DNA of 64,000 nt from an uncultured Brachyspira sp. (GCF_944390595.1 NZ_CALXRN010000119.1:1-64000); one strand, 5' to 3'. Counted from the first letter of the stretch, positions 52,958 to 62,829 are shown. A program made the numbers and translations. The notes: generated by a model from the sequence alone, not told the origin.

Positions 52958-55942
52958 ATGGCATCAAAAAAGATGGTTTACTTCTTTGGTAATGGTAAAT
53001 CTGAAGGTGCAAAAGAAACTAAAGCACTTTTAGGGGGTAAAGGCTTAGGACTTGCTCAAATGACTGAAAGTAAAGTTCCTGTACCTGCTGGTTTTACAAT
53101 TACTACAGAAGTGTGTGATTATTACTCAAAAAACAAATCATATCCTAAAGGATTAGAGAAACTAGTTGATGAAAATATTAAAAAACTAGAAAAAGCAATG
53201 AATATGCAGTTTGGAAATGCTGAAAAACCATTGCTTGTATCTGTACGTTCAGGAGCTGCTATATCTATGCCTGGTATGATGGATACAATACTTAATTTAG
53301 GTATTAATGAAAATGTTGTAGAAGGCATAATAAAGAAGACTAACAATCCAAGATTTGCTTGGGACGCTTATAGAAGATTTATACAAATGTTCGGCGATGT
53401 AGCTATGGGCGTTGATCATGATAAATTTGAAGAAATTTTAGAAGAAAAAAAACACTCTATAGCTTCAAGAGTAGGAAAAACAGAAAAAGAAGTAAAAGAT
53501 ACTGATTTAGATGTAGAAGATTTAAAAGAAGTTGTAGCTAAATATAAAGACATGTACAAAAGAGAAATGGGAGAAGATTTCCCAGATGATCCTAAAGTAC
53601 AGTTATGGCATGCTATTAATGCAGTATTTAGAAGCTGGAATAACCCTAGAGCTGAAGCATACAGAAAATTAAATGATATAAGAAATTTATTAGGTACAGC
53701 TGTTAACGTTCAGGCTATGGTATTCGGTAATATGGGAGATACTTCTGCTACAGGAGTATGTTTCTCACGTAACCCAGCTACTGGTGAAAACAAATTCTAC
53801 GGAGAGTTCCTAATCAATGCTCAAGGAGAAGATGTAGTTGCCGGTATTAGAACTCCTCAGGAAATTACACTTGAAGGAAGTATAGAATGGGCTAAAAATA
53901 ACGGCATAAGTGAAGAAGAGAGAAAATCTAAATACCCTTCTCTTGAAGAAGTTATGCCTAATGTATACAAACAATTAGTAAGTTATAAAAACCAATTAGA
54001 AAAACATTACAGCGATATGCAGGATATGGAATTTACTATACAGGAAGGCAAACTTTATATGCTTCAAACACGTAATGGTAAAAGAACTGCTGCTGCTGCT
54101 GTAAGAATAGCTGTTGAACTTGCTGAAGCTAAAATAATTTCTAAAGAAGAAGCTATAATGAGAGTTAATCCTTCTGATTTAGATCAGCTGCTTCACCCAA
54201 TGTTTGATCCTAATGCTAAAAAAGGTGCTAAAGTTCTTGCTAAAGGATTAAACGCTTCTCCTGGTGCTGCTGTTGGTAAAGTAGTATTTGCTGCTGACAG
54301 AGCTGAGGCTATGAAAGAAGCTGGAGAGCAGGTTGTACTTGTTCGTATAGAAACTAGTCCTGAAGATATTAAAGGTATGAATGCTGCTGAAGGTATATTA
54401 ACTGCTAGAGGCGGTTCTACTTCACATGCTGCAGTTGTTGCACGCGGTATGGGTAAATGCTGTGTTGCAGGATGCAGTGCTTTAGAAATTGATTATTCTA
54501 ACAAATGTATGAAAGTTGGTGAAGAAACAGTTAATGAAGGCGACTATATTTCTATAGATGGTTCTACTGGAGAAGTTATGCTTGGTAAAGTAGCTACTAA
54601 AGAAGCTGAAATGTCTGAAGACTTCAAAAAACTTATGGAATGGGCTGATTCTATCAGAAAATTAGAAGTACATACTAATGCTGATACACCTCATGATGCA
54701 AGCATTGCTAGAAGCTTTGGTGCTGAAGGTATAGGTTTATGCCGTACTGAGCATATGTTCTTCAATGCTGACAGAATTAAGAGTGTAAGACAGCTTATAC
54801 TTGTTGCTGAAGAAGTTAAGCAATTAAAAGAAAAAATAGAAGCTGCTGAAAAAATCGGAGATAAAAAAACTATAGAAGAGCTTGAACCTCTATATAGAGA
54901 GCCTAGAAAACTTTACGATGATGCTTTGGATAATATACTTCCTATGCAAAGAGAAGACTTTATTGGAATATTCACTGCCATGAATGGATATCCGGTAACA
55001 GTTAGACTTTTAGATCCGCCTTTGCATGAGTTTATACCTCATGAAGATTCTCAATTACAAGAGCTTTCCAATGAAATGAATGTTTCTTTTGATAAATTAA
55101 AAGCTATTAGAGATTCTTTACATGAATTTAACCCAATGCTTGGTCACAGAGGATGCCGTCTTGGGATTACTTATCCTGAAATATATGATATGCAGGCTAA
55201 AGCTATTATTGAAGCTGCTGTTAAAGTTAAGAAAAGCGGAGTTGATGTTCATCCTGAAATAATGATTCCTCTTGTTGGTACTTTAAAAGAGCTAAAAATG
55301 ATAAAAGAAAGAATTATCAAAATAGCTGAGGAAGTATTTGAAAAAGAAGGCACTAAAGTTGCTTATAAAGTAGGTACTATGATAGAAGTTCCTAGAGCTG
55401 CTTTAACTGCTGATAAGATCGCTACAGAAGCTGAATTCTTCTCATTCGGTACTAATGACTTAACTCAAATGGGAGGCGGTTTCTCAAGAGATGATGCAGG
55501 TAAATTCTTAAAAGACTATGTTGATAAAGAAATATATGAAAAAGATCCTTTCCAATCATTAGATCAGGAAGGTATAGGAGAGCTTTTAAGAATAGCTGTT
55601 ACTAAAGGAAGAGCTGCTAACAAAAAACTTACTATCGGTATTTGCGGTGAGCATGGAGGAGATCCTTCTACAGTTATGTTCTGCCATGATATAGGATTAG
55701 ATTATGTAAGCTGTTCTCCTTACAGAGTACCTATAGCAAGACTTGCTGCTGCTCAAGGAGCTATAAAATCTAAACCAGCTAAAAAAGCATCTGCTGCAAA
55801 AAAACCAGCTGCTAAAGCTAAATCAGCAAGTGCTAAAAAAACTGCTGCTAAAGTAGAACCTAAATCTTCTGCTAAAAAAGCAACTGTTAAAAAAGCTCCT
55901 GCTAAAAAGACTGCTGCTAAAACTACAGGCAAGAAAAAGTAA
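52958..55942 (+). CDS. ppdK: Pyruvate phosphate dikinase with a Lys/Ala-rich tail
   Basis: This cytosolic enzyme interconverts pyruvate, ATP and phosphate with PEP, AMP and pyrophosphate, in glycolysis or gluconeogenesis of anaerobes. The N-terminal ATP-grasp domain (with 'VSVRSGAAISMPGMMDTILNLG', about 87-108), the swivel histidine in 'GGSTSHAAVVARGMGKCCVAGC' and the PEP-binding C-terminal barrel with 'CGEHGGDPSTV' are intact. Catalytic length ends near residue 936. Residues about 937-994 form a Lys/Ala/Ser/Pro tail of 58 residues like histone H1 or AlgP repeats. Codon use of the body favours highly expressed genes. Own promoter and terminator. Confidence 0.95.
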   Translation: MASKKMVYFFGNGKSEGAKETKALLGGKGLGLAQMTESKVPVPAGFTITTEVCDYYSKNKSYPKGLEKLVDENIKKLEKAMNMQFGNAEKPLLVSVRSGAAISMPGMMDTILNLGINENVVEGIIKKTNNPRFAWDAYRRFIQMFGDVAMGVDHDKFEEILEEKKHSIASRVGKTEKEVKDTDLDVEDLKEVVAKYKDMYKREMGEDFPDDPKVQLWHAINAVFRSWNNPRAEAYRKLNDIRNLLGTAVNVQAMVFGNMGDTSATGVCFSRNPATGENKFYGEFLINAQGEDVVAGIRTPQEITLEGSIEWAKNNGISEEERKSKYPSLEEVMPNVYKQLVSYKNQLEKHYSDMQDMEFTIQEGKLYMLQTRNGKRTAAAAVRIAVELAEAKIISKEEAIMRVNPSDLDQLLHPMFDPNAKKGAKVLAKGLNASPGAAVGKVVFAADRAEAMKEAGEQVVLVRIETSPEDIKGMNAAEGILTARGGSTSHAAVVARGMGKCCVAGCSALEIDYSNKCMKVGEETVNEGDYISIDGSTGEVMLGKVATKEAEMSEDFKKLMEWADSIRKLEVHTNADTPHDASIARSFGAEGIGLCRTEHMFFNADRIKSVRQLILVAEEVKQLKEKIEAAEKIGDKKTIEELEPLYREPRKLYDDALDNILPMQREDFIGIFTAMNGYPVTVRLLDPPLHEFIPHEDSQLQELSNEMNVSFDKLKAIRDSLHEFNPMLGHRGCRLGITYPEIYDMQAKAIIEAAVKVKKSGVDVHPEIMIPLVGTLKELKMIKERIIKIAEEVFEKEGTKVAYKVGTMIEVPRAALTADKIATEAEFFSFGTNDLTQMGGGFSRDDAGKFLKDYVDKEIYEKDPFQSLDQEGIGELLRIAVTKGRAANKKLTIGICGEHGGDPSTVMFCHDIGLDYVSCSPYRVPIARLAAAQGAIKSKPAKKASAAKKPAAKAKSASAKKTAAKVEPKSSAKKATVKKAPAKKTAAKTTGKKK

Positions 55943-55975
55943 TAAAATATTTATATAAAAAGGATATAGGGTTTA

Positions 55976-56011
55976 CATATTTATGTAAGCCCTATTTTTT
56001 TATTTTAAATA
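55976..56011 (+). terminator. ppdK terminator
   Basis: The arms ATAGGGtTTACATA and TATGTAAgCCCTAT pair with a G-T wobble and are followed by a seven-T run. Confidence 0.85.
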
Positions 56012-56051
56012 ATAATATAATATTGAATAAAAAAAATAATAAGAGGATTAA

Positions 56052-56882
56052 ATGAAATATATATCTAATTTACATACTCATACTACTTATTGTGATGGAA
56101 AAAGCACTATAGAAGAAAATATAATACAAGCTATAGATAAAAAGTTTATAAGCTTAGGTTTTTCAGGACATTCTCATTTCGATAAAGATACATGTTCTAT
56201 GTCTGAAGAAAATACTGTAAAATATTTAGAAGATTTAAAAAAATACAAAAACATATATAAAGATAAAATACAAATTTATATTGGTATAGAAGGAGATTAC
56301 TATTCTAATTTAAATAAAGAAACTGATGAAGAAATGGAGCTTGATTATAGAATAGGCTCTGTACATTATATTAATGATAATGATAACAATTATTTTCCTA
56401 TAGATATGTCTAAAAAAACTTTTAATGAAGCAATAAAACATTTTGGTAATTTAAAAGAAGTTATTTATAGATATTATGATAATGTAATAAAAATGATAGA
56501 AACTCAAAAACCTGATATTATAGGACATTTGGATTTAGTAAGAAAATATAATTTAAATAAAGAATATTTCACAGAAGAAGAAGATTGGTATACAAAAAAA
56601 GTTGATGAAGTAATAGAAGTTATTGCCAAAAATAGAAATATTGTTGAAGTAAATACTAAAATTATGAACAAGAACAATTTAGATGCACATTATCCTAATA
56701 AAAATACAATAAGAAAGCTATTAAATAAAAATATACCATTAACTATAAATTCAGATGCTCATAATGCATGTAATATAGATCATTGTTATATTGAAGCTGC
56801 TGAAGAATTAAAAAAATTAGGAGTACAATCTATAAAAATCTTAATGGACAATAAATTCCAAGATGTAAGTATAAACAGTTAA
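56052..56882 (+). CDS. PHP-domain phosphoesterase (HisJ-like)
   Basis: The 276-residue cytosolic metal-dependent hydrolase has the PHP signatures 'NLHTHTTYCDGKST' (about 5-18), 'GFSGHSHFDKD' (about 37-47), 'GIEGDYY' (about 78-84), 'IGHLDLVRKY' (about 157-166) and 'NSDAHNACNI' (about 237-246). HisJ members hydrolyse histidinol phosphate. Other his genes are not near, so the substrate could be different. AGAGGA precedes the ATG. Confidence 0.85.
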   Translation: MKYISNLHTHTTYCDGKSTIEENIIQAIDKKFISLGFSGHSHFDKDTCSMSEENTVKYLEDLKKYKNIYKDKIQIYIGIEGDYYSNLNKETDEEMELDYRIGSVHYINDNDNNYFPIDMSKKTFNEAIKHFGNLKEVIYRYYDNVIKMIETQKPDIIGHLDLVRKYNLNKEYFTEEEDWYTKKVDEVIEVIAKNRNIVEVNTKIMNKNNLDAHYPNKNTIRKLLNKNIPLTINSDAHNACNIDHCYIEAAEELKKLGVQSIKILMDNKFQDVSINS

Positions 56883-56890
56883 AAAATAAA

Positions 56891-56923
56891 AAGCATAGGA
56901 ATATTTTTTAATATCCTATGCTT
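56891..56923. terminator. Terminator of the PHP gene
   Basis: The arms AAGCATAGGaATAT and ATATCCTATGCTT form a hairpin with one bulged A, placed between convergent genes. Confidence 0.75.
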
Positions 56924-56943
56924 ATATTCTTATTTAATAAAAA

Positions 56944-57699
56944 TTAATTAGTCTCTGTTAAAGTACCAGTAATTTTTATTATATTATTTTCATAAGTAGC
57001 TTGTAAATCGCCTTGCCAATAAGGAACACCGTCTTTAGCTTTATCAACTATTAAAGAAGCAGCATCTTTATTGAAATCAAAATCATTTGTAGCAACAGCT
57101 TCACTTCTTTTAAAGTTTTCTGTACCGCCTCCGATTTTGAAAATTCCATTGCTGTCTGATTTCATTTCAAAAATATATGGCTCAACTGTTTTTCCGCCAG
57201 CATGAACAAATCTAATAGTGATTACACCATCATCGCCTTTTGTTATTCCAGTTCCTGTTACTTTAGGACCAGTAGTACCATCAACTGTTCTTTGAGCAAT
57301 ACCTGAACCAGACAAACCATCATCTATATATCTAGCAGCATTAGCAGTACCGAATAATAAAAATTGTCCCATACTAACTTCCATTCTATTATTCAATACA
57401 TTGTTATCTGTTGATCTGTATTTGTTTAATAGATCTGGAGTTCTTGTAGGCATAGAAGCACCTGTAGCAGCATCTATTTTACCGTCTATATCACCATAAG
57501 AACCTGTAATTTTCAAATAAGAGTTACTGCTTATTGAAGCATTGTTAGTGTCTCCAACTATAGCTTGAAAATCTATAGTGATAGTTCCTGCTGCATTAGT
57601 ATTAGCTGATGCAGTATTTTCTGTTGTTGTTTCTGTTTTTTGTCCGCCGCATGCAGCTGCCAAAACAGAAATAGTTAAAATGATAAAAATCTTTTTCAT
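56944..57699 (-). CDS. Tandem lipoprotein, copy 1
   Basis: The 251-residue lipoprotein has a signal peptide with lipobox 'AAAC' (Cys 17) followed by GGQK. The mature part has an N-terminal low-complexity Thr/Ala segment and a beta-rich domain with 'TIDFQAIVG', 'GSYGDIDGKIDAATGASMPTRT', 'GDDGVITIRFVHAG' and 'AKDGVPYWQGDLQATYENNIIKITGTLTET'. It duplicates the next gene upstream on this strand. The DAATGAS segment recalls the FMN-attachment motif, but with Ser in place of Thr. Function unknown. Confidence 0.75.
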   Translation of the reverse strand: MKKIFIILTISVLAAACGGQKTETTTENTASANTNAAGTITIDFQAIVGDTNNASISSNSYLKITGSYGDIDGKIDAATGASMPTRTPDLLNKYRSTDNNVLNNRMEVSMGQFLLFGTANAARYIDDGLSGSGIAQRTVDGTTGPKVTGTGITKGDDGVITIRFVHAGGKTVEPYIFEMKSDSNGIFKIGGGTENFKRSEAVATNDFDFNKDAASLIVDKAKDGVPYWQGDLQATYENNIIKITGTLTETN

Positions 57700-57720
57700 G
57701 GTCTATTCCTTTAATTAAAT

Positions 57721-58461
57721 TTATTTTGTCTCTGTAAGAGTACCATTAATTTTTAATATATTATTTTCATAAGTAGCTTGTAAATCACCTTTCCAATAAG
57801 GCATTCCATCTTTAGCTTTATCTGTTACAAAAACAGCATCGTCAAAATTTATATTACTGTTTGTATCAATTGGATTTTCGCTTCTTCTGTAATTTTCATT
57901 TCCATTTCCAATAGTTAATACTCCATTAGTATCTGTTTTTATTTCAAACAAATATCTAGCATGAGCAAATCTAATAGTTATAACTCCATCTTCTCCTTTT
58001 GTAATTCCTGTACCGTTAATAACTGCCTGAGTATTTGGCTCATCTCCTCTTCTTGAAGTTTTAGCAAAACCATTGCCGGATACTCCGTCAGATACATATC
58101 TATCTGCAGATGCTGTAGCGAATAATAACAACTCAGATATTCCAAGCTCCATTTTAGAATTTAATAAGTTATTATCAGGAGCTCTGTATTTATTTAGTAA
58201 ATCAGGAGTTCTTGTAGGCATAGAAGCCCCTGTAGCAGCATCTATTTTACCGTCTATATCTCCGTAAGAACCTGTTACCTTAAGGTAAGCATTTTCACTT
58301 ACAACAGCATTATTTGTAACTCCTTCTCCGAACATTGCTTGGAAATCAATTGTCAATGTTCCTGGTTCTGCAGTATTAGAAGGAGCTGACGTTTCTGATT
58401 TTTGCCCGCCGCATGCAGCTGCCAAAACAGAAATAGTTAAAATAATAAATATTTTTTTCAT
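57721..58461 (-). CDS. Tandem lipoprotein, copy 2
   Basis: The 246-residue sister has an identical signal peptide and start of the mature part (MKKIFIILTISVLAAACGGQK) and the same DIDGKIDAATGASMPTRT block. Differences cluster at about 22-55 and 125-165, where this copy has 'SRRGDEPNTQAVI'. The 21-base gap between the genes and the high identity at the 5' end point to recent tandem duplication with partial conversion. Shared promoter at 58492-58520. Confidence 0.75.
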   Translation of the reverse strand: MKKIFIILTISVLAAACGGQKSETSAPSNTAEPGTLTIDFQAMFGEGVTNNAVVSENAYLKVTGSYGDIDGKIDAATGASMPTRTPDLLNKYRAPDNNLLNSKMELGISELLLFATASADRYVSDGVSGNGFAKTSRRGDEPNTQAVINGTGITKGEDGVITIRFAHARYLFEIKTDTNGVLTIGNGNENYRRSENPIDTNSNINFDDAVFVTDKAKDGMPYWKGDLQATYENNILKINGTLTETK

Positions 58462-58491
58462 GTCTTTCCCTTTTGATTTTTAATAATGTAT

Positions 58492-58520
58492 ATATTAATA
58501 TATTATTAATTTTATGTCAA
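58492..58520 (-). promoter_or_regulatory. Promoter of the lipoprotein pair
   Basis: On the minus strand TTGACA (58515-58520), 17 bases, TAATAT (58492-58497). Confidence 0.6.
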
Positions 58521-58620
58521 AATAATTTTTACAAATGTATATATTAAATATTAGTTATATATATTTAAAAAAATTATAATTAGTATATAATTAATTAAAT
58601 AACTGTCACTTGGAGAATAT

Positions 58621-59658
58621 ATGCAATATTTAAAAGAAACAATGTTTTGGAATAATAGCTTATTTCAATATATAGTATTTGTAATCATATTTGCTATAGC
58701 AATGATTTCAATGAATTTAATTTTACTATTTTTACTTAAAATATTACTTAAAGTAAATACTAAACTTCAAAACCTTTTTATTACTGATTTAATAAAAAGC
58801 ATTAAAAAAAGAACAAGACCTATTATATTATTAATATCATTATCAATAGCAAGATTAAGTTTGAACTTGCCTGAAAATTTAAACAAGTATTTTGGAAAAA
58901 TAGTTATAGTGTTTATTATTATATTTATAATAATGTTTATATGCGACTTTATTACAAACTTTACAAACAACTATTTATCACAAAAAAAAGATGTTGTAAT
59001 ATCAGATGGAATTATAACTATATTAAAAGTAGTGGTATGGATTATAGGATTTTTAACTATACTATCAAATCTAGGAGTTAACGTTAATACCTTTATTACA
59101 GGACTTGGTGTAGGAGGTGTTGCTGTAGCATTTGCCGCACAAAGTATAATAGCCGACTTATTCAATTACTTTGTAATAGTATTTGATAAGCCCTTTTTAA
59201 AAGGTGATTATATTCAAATAGATCAGGACTTAGGAACTGTAGAATATATTGGTGTAAAATCAACACGTATTAGAAGAAACAGCGGTGAGCAGCTTTTAAT
59301 ATCAAATACTAATCTGCTTGCTTCTAGAATACAAAATTATAGAGTTTTAGAAAAAAGAAGAAAATACATGATGGTAGGAGTTGAGTATTCAACACCATTA
59401 GAAAAATTAAAAATGATACCTGATGTAGTAAAAAAAATAATAGAAAGTACAGAAAATACTGAATTTTATAGTGCAAGATTTATAGAATTTGCTGATTCTT
59501 CTCTTAATTTTGAGGTTATATATCATGTTACAATACCTGATTATGCAGAATATGTAAGAATAGTAGAAGACGTAAATTATAAATTAGTAGATGAATTTAA
59601 TAAATTAGGAATAAACTTTGCATTCCCTTCAAGAACAATTTATATGAGCAAAGAATAA
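58621..59658 (+). CDS. MscS-family mechanosensitive channel
   Basis: The 345-residue inner-membrane channel has several N-terminal helices (about 12-38, 65-85, 95-118, 135-155). The pore helix and beta-domain signature is 'LGVGGVAVAFAAQSIIADLFNYFVIVFDKPFLKGDYIQI' (about 161-199), followed by 'GTVEYIGVKSTRIRR'. MscS channels release solutes on hypo-osmotic shock. GGAG precedes the ATG. The gene is next to an aldo/keto reductase on the same strand with a 31-base gap. Confidence 0.92.
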   Translation: MQYLKETMFWNNSLFQYIVFVIIFAIAMISMNLILLFLLKILLKVNTKLQNLFITDLIKSIKKRTRPIILLISLSIARLSLNLPENLNKYFGKIVIVFIIIFIIMFICDFITNFTNNYLSQKKDVVISDGIITILKVVVWIIGFLTILSNLGVNVNTFITGLGVGGVAVAFAAQSIIADLFNYFVIVFDKPFLKGDYIQIDQDLGTVEYIGVKSTRIRRNSGEQLLISNTNLLASRIQNYRVLEKRRKYMMVGVEYSTPLEKLKMIPDVVKKIIESTENTEFYSARFIEFADSSLNFEVIYHVTIPDYAEYVRIVEDVNYKLVDEFNKLGINFAFPSRTIYMSKE

Positions 59659-59689
59659 TACTAAAAAATTATAAAAGGAAAATAATTAT

Positions 59690-60550
59690 ATGGAAAATTA
59701 TTATCGATTAAAGTCATCAAATATTATGCCTAAATTTGGAATTGGAACTTGGGGTATGGGAGAAAAAGAAGAAAGCAGAGAAAAAGAAATAGATACAATA
59801 GTTTTCGCCTTACAAAATGGCATAAGATTAATTGACACTGCAGAAATGTATGGAAATGGAGAAGCTGAAAGATTAGTTGGAGATGCTTTAAAAAAAGTTG
59901 AATACAAGAGAGAAGAACTCTATATAATATCAAAAGTTTATCCGCATAATGCAGGAAAAGATAATATATTTAACAGTTTAGAATCTTCTTTAAAACGTTT
60001 AAACCTCAACTATTTAGATATGTATTTGCTTCATTGGAGAGGAAGAGTACCTTTAAGTGAAACAGTTGAATGTATGGAAAAAGCTAAAAAAGATGGGCTT
60101 ATAAAAGATTGGGGAGTTTCAAATTTTGATGTAGACGATATGAAAGAATTGAAATATGTAAAAGACGGAGATAAATGCACTGCTAATCAAGTATTATATC
60201 ATTTAGGGTCAAGAGGTATAGACTTTGATTTAGCTCCATATATGAAAAAAAACAATATTGCTTTGATTGCGTATTGTCCTCTAGCTCAAGCAGGAAGATT
60301 AGGAAAAGATATACTAAAAAATAATGTTCTTATAAGCGTAGCAAAAAAACATAATGCCTCCCCTGCTCAGATAGCACTTGCTTTTATTTCGACTTTTGAA
60401 AACAGAATACCAATACCTAAAAGTTCTAATAAAAAGCGTACATTAGAAAATATAGAGTCACAGAATATTATGCTTAGTGATGAAGATATAGATATTTTAA
60501 ATAAAGAATTTCCAGAACCTAATAAAAAAATACCTTTGGATATAGTATAA
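59690..60550 (+). CDS. Aldo/keto reductase
   Basis: The 286-residue cytosolic NAD(P)H-dependent reductase has the (alpha/beta)8 layout. The tetrad is in 'LIDTAEMYGNGEAERLVG' (Asp about 48, Tyr about 53), the Lys of 'IISKVYPHN' (about 83) and the His of 'MYLLHW' (about 115). C-terminal 'IPIPKSSNKKRTLEN' binds the cofactor's phosphate or adenine. The substrate is unknown. AAAGGA precedes the ATG. Confidence 0.9.
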   Translation: MENYYRLKSSNIMPKFGIGTWGMGEKEESREKEIDTIVFALQNGIRLIDTAEMYGNGEAERLVGDALKKVEYKREELYIISKVYPHNAGKDNIFNSLESSLKRLNLNYLDMYLLHWRGRVPLSETVECMEKAKKDGLIKDWGVSNFDVDDMKELKYVKDGDKCTANQVLYHLGSRGIDFDLAPYMKKNNIALIAYCPLAQAGRLGKDILKNNVLISVAKKHNASPAQIALAFISTFENRIPIPKSSNKKRTLENIESQNIMLSDEDIDILNKEFPEPNKKIPLDIV

Positions 60551-60589
60551 ATATTCTACTAACTTGAAATTATATTTGGAGCCAATTCT

Positions 60590-61582
60590 ATGAATTATTA
60601 TGATTATAACAATTTAATAGATAAATTAGTTTGTATTATACCTTTAAAACAATATAGAAATGCAATTAGAGATATTTTGCAAAAAAGCATAAAAAGTTAC
60701 TATAGAACCGAATATCTTATCAATCTATATAATTCAAATAGCCATACAGAAAATGATTTAATAATTTTATGGGTTGGCGGTGGATTATGCGGACAAATAA
60801 GAAAATATATATTAGGAAAATATATATATATAAAATATAACAAAAAAGTAAAATATGATTTAAATTGGTATAAGTATAATGGAATGGATGATTATAAAAA
60901 ATTAAATAGAAACTTTGATCTTCTAAATATTTTTCCAGATTTAGATTTTGAAATAGCTACAGATGATGAAATAAATATATACAAAAGTTGCTTTGAAATT
61001 GATTTACCACCCCTTTACGATTTTTCTAATCTAATAGAAAATAATAAAAAATTGTATTTATCTGGAACACCAGATGACAGAAATTGTTTTTTTGAAATAA
61101 AAAATATTATTTTAGACAAGCTAAATTTTGATAAGTATTTACTTAATAGATTAAATGCAAAAAATAAACTTATATTGGAAGAGATAAAAAATAGTAATTC
61201 TGTATCTATACATATCAGAAGAGGAGATTTTCAAATCTACGGTTTTTTAGATGATCATTATTATATTGATTCAGTTAAAAATATAATAGAAAAATTATCC
61301 CCTAATATACCTAAATTTTTCTTTTTTTCAGATGATTCAAAATATGTTAAAAAAAATATATTAAATAATTTACCAACAAAATATGAATATATAGTTGTAG
61401 AAGAAAATGATAATGATGCTGGATATATTGATTTATATCTAATGATGAATGCTAAACATCAAATAGCTTCTAATGGTTCATTTGGATATTTTGCTTATTG
61501 TTTTAATAAAAATAAAAATAAGATTTTAATATCTCCTGAAAATATGAGATATTATTATATGAACAATATTGATAATATTTAA
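60590..61582 (+). CDS. GT11 alpha-1,2-fucosyltransferase-like enzyme
   Basis: The 330-residue glycosyltransferase has the GT11 signature HxRRGD in 'SIHIRRGDF' (about 205-213), a downstream 'KFFFFSDDSKYVKK' and the C-terminal 'NAKHQIASNGSFGYFAYCFN' motif. These enzymes transfer fucose from GDP-fucose in a surface glycan. The N-terminal half (1-190) is divergent, with few matches. GGAG precedes the ATG. A second sugar-transferase-like gene lies 21 bases to 81 bases after, depending on its start. No GDP-fucose genes are in view. Confidence 0.82.
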   Translation: MNYYDYNNLIDKLVCIIPLKQYRNAIRDILQKSIKSYYRTEYLINLYNSNSHTENDLIILWVGGGLCGQIRKYILGKYIYIKYNKKVKYDLNWYKYNGMDDYKKLNRNFDLLNIFPDLDFEIATDDEINIYKSCFEIDLPPLYDFSNLIENNKKLYLSGTPDDRNCFFEIKNIILDKLNFDKYLLNRLNAKNKLILEEIKNSNSVSIHIRRGDFQIYGFLDDHYYIDSVKNIIEKLSPNIPKFFFFSDDSKYVKKNILNNLPTKYEYIVVEENDNDAGYIDLYLMMNAKHQIASNGSFGYFAYCFNKNKNKILISPENMRYYYMNNIDNI

Positions 61583-61663
61583 AAATTATTTCCAAAAAAA
61601 TAATTGAAAAATAAATCTACATATAGTAGAATAATTAATTATAAAAAACTATATGGTTTTTAC

Positions 61664-62713
61664 ATGTACAAAAACAAAAAAATATATTTACTTTCTTTTT
61701 TTAGTTTTAACCTTTATCCAACATCCTTAAGATTTTTAGAGCAAGCTAATGAATTTAATATTTTTGATAATATATTTCTATACAATGAATATACACTGCC
61801 TAAAGATGAACAATTTGATAATATATTGAAAAGTAAGTTAAATGCTAATATTAGAGGTTTCGGCTATTGGTGTTGGAAACCTTTTATTGTATTAAAAACT
61901 TTAGAAAACATAGAATATGGAGATATATTAGTATATGCTGATATAGGATGTCATTTAAGTAAAAATGGCATGAATAGATTTTATGAATATTTAGATACTG
62001 TTATTGAAAATAATAGTATGTGTGCCATTTTAGGTACAAAAGAAAAAACATTTACAAAAGCTGATTTATTCAATTATTTTAATAAATTAGATGATAAAAA
62101 TATAACAGATACTTGTCAAAGACCTGCTACTTTTTTTATTTTGGAAAAAACGGATAAAAATATTGATTTTGTCAAAAAGTGGCTTCAAGTTTTTTATGAT
62201 GATTTTTCATTAGTAGATGACAGCCCATCAAAAATACCTAATTTTGAAGGTTTTATGGAAAATAGACATGATCAAAGTGTATTTTCCGTACTTTCTAAGA
62301 TATATGAATTAAAAGCCATAACATCTTACGAATTTGATTCCAAAGATTATAAATATCCAATATTATTTATGCGTGATAAAAAAGATATATACGATTTTAT
62401 TATAGATAAAACATGCGGAAAATCAATAAAAAAAATTTCTTGGTTTATATCATCATTTGAAAAAAGAGAAACTTTTAGAAAATATATTAAACTAAATTTA
62501 AAACAGTTAATAATAATATATTTTACTGAAAACAAAGATTTTAAAAAATTTAATTATACAGGATGTAATAATTTATTACTAGATATTTTAATAAAATTGT
62601 CTATTATAAAACTTAAAAAAGAGTTAATATCAGGAATAAAAAAGAATAAAGGTACTATAGAATTTACTATAAATAAAATGAATAAATATACAAATCCTTT
62701 CCAAAATATTTAA
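61664..62713 (+). CDS. Glycosyltransferase-like protein with GYWCWKP motif
   Basis: The protein has 'KIYLLSFFSFNLYPTSLRFLEQANEF' at the start, 'GFGYWCWKPFIVLKTL' and the DxD-like 'ILVYADIGCHLSKNG' in the middle and 'ENRHDQSVFSVLSKIYEL' later. These features recur in unnamed proteins of capsule and lipooligosaccharide clusters, with a GT-A-like nucleotide-sugar fold. The start is uncertain: the ATG at 61664 aligns with this group, while an in-frame TTG at 61604 has no ribosome site. Neighbours are the GT11 gene and galT. A sugar-transfer role is inferred, not shown. Confidence 0.65.
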   Translation: MYKNKKIYLLSFFSFNLYPTSLRFLEQANEFNIFDNIFLYNEYTLPKDEQFDNILKSKLNANIRGFGYWCWKPFIVLKTLENIEYGDILVYADIGCHLSKNGMNRFYEYLDTVIENNSMCAILGTKEKTFTKADLFNYFNKLDDKNITDTCQRPATFFILEKTDKNIDFVKKWLQVFYDDFSLVDDSPSKIPNFEGFMENRHDQSVFSVLSKIYELKAITSYEFDSKDYKYPILFMRDKKDIYDFIIDKTCGKSIKKISWFISSFEKRETFRKYIKLNLKQLIIIYFTENKDFKKFNYTGCNNLLLDILIKLSIIKLKKELISGIKKNKGTIEFTINKMNKYTNPFQNI

Positions 62714-62761
62714 TTCTATTTACTCATATTACATTTTTTATATTACATATATATTTTTGTA

Positions 62762-62789
62762 TTGTTTATTATAAAAAAAAGTATATAAT
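62762..62789 (+). promoter_or_regulatory. galT promoter
   Basis: TTGTTT (62762-62767), 16 bases, TATAAT (62784-62789). An AAGGAG site precedes the ATG at 62830. Confidence 0.55.
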
Positions 62790-62829
62790 TAGAATTAGAT
62801 AAACCCAGCTATGATAAGGAGAATTTAAT

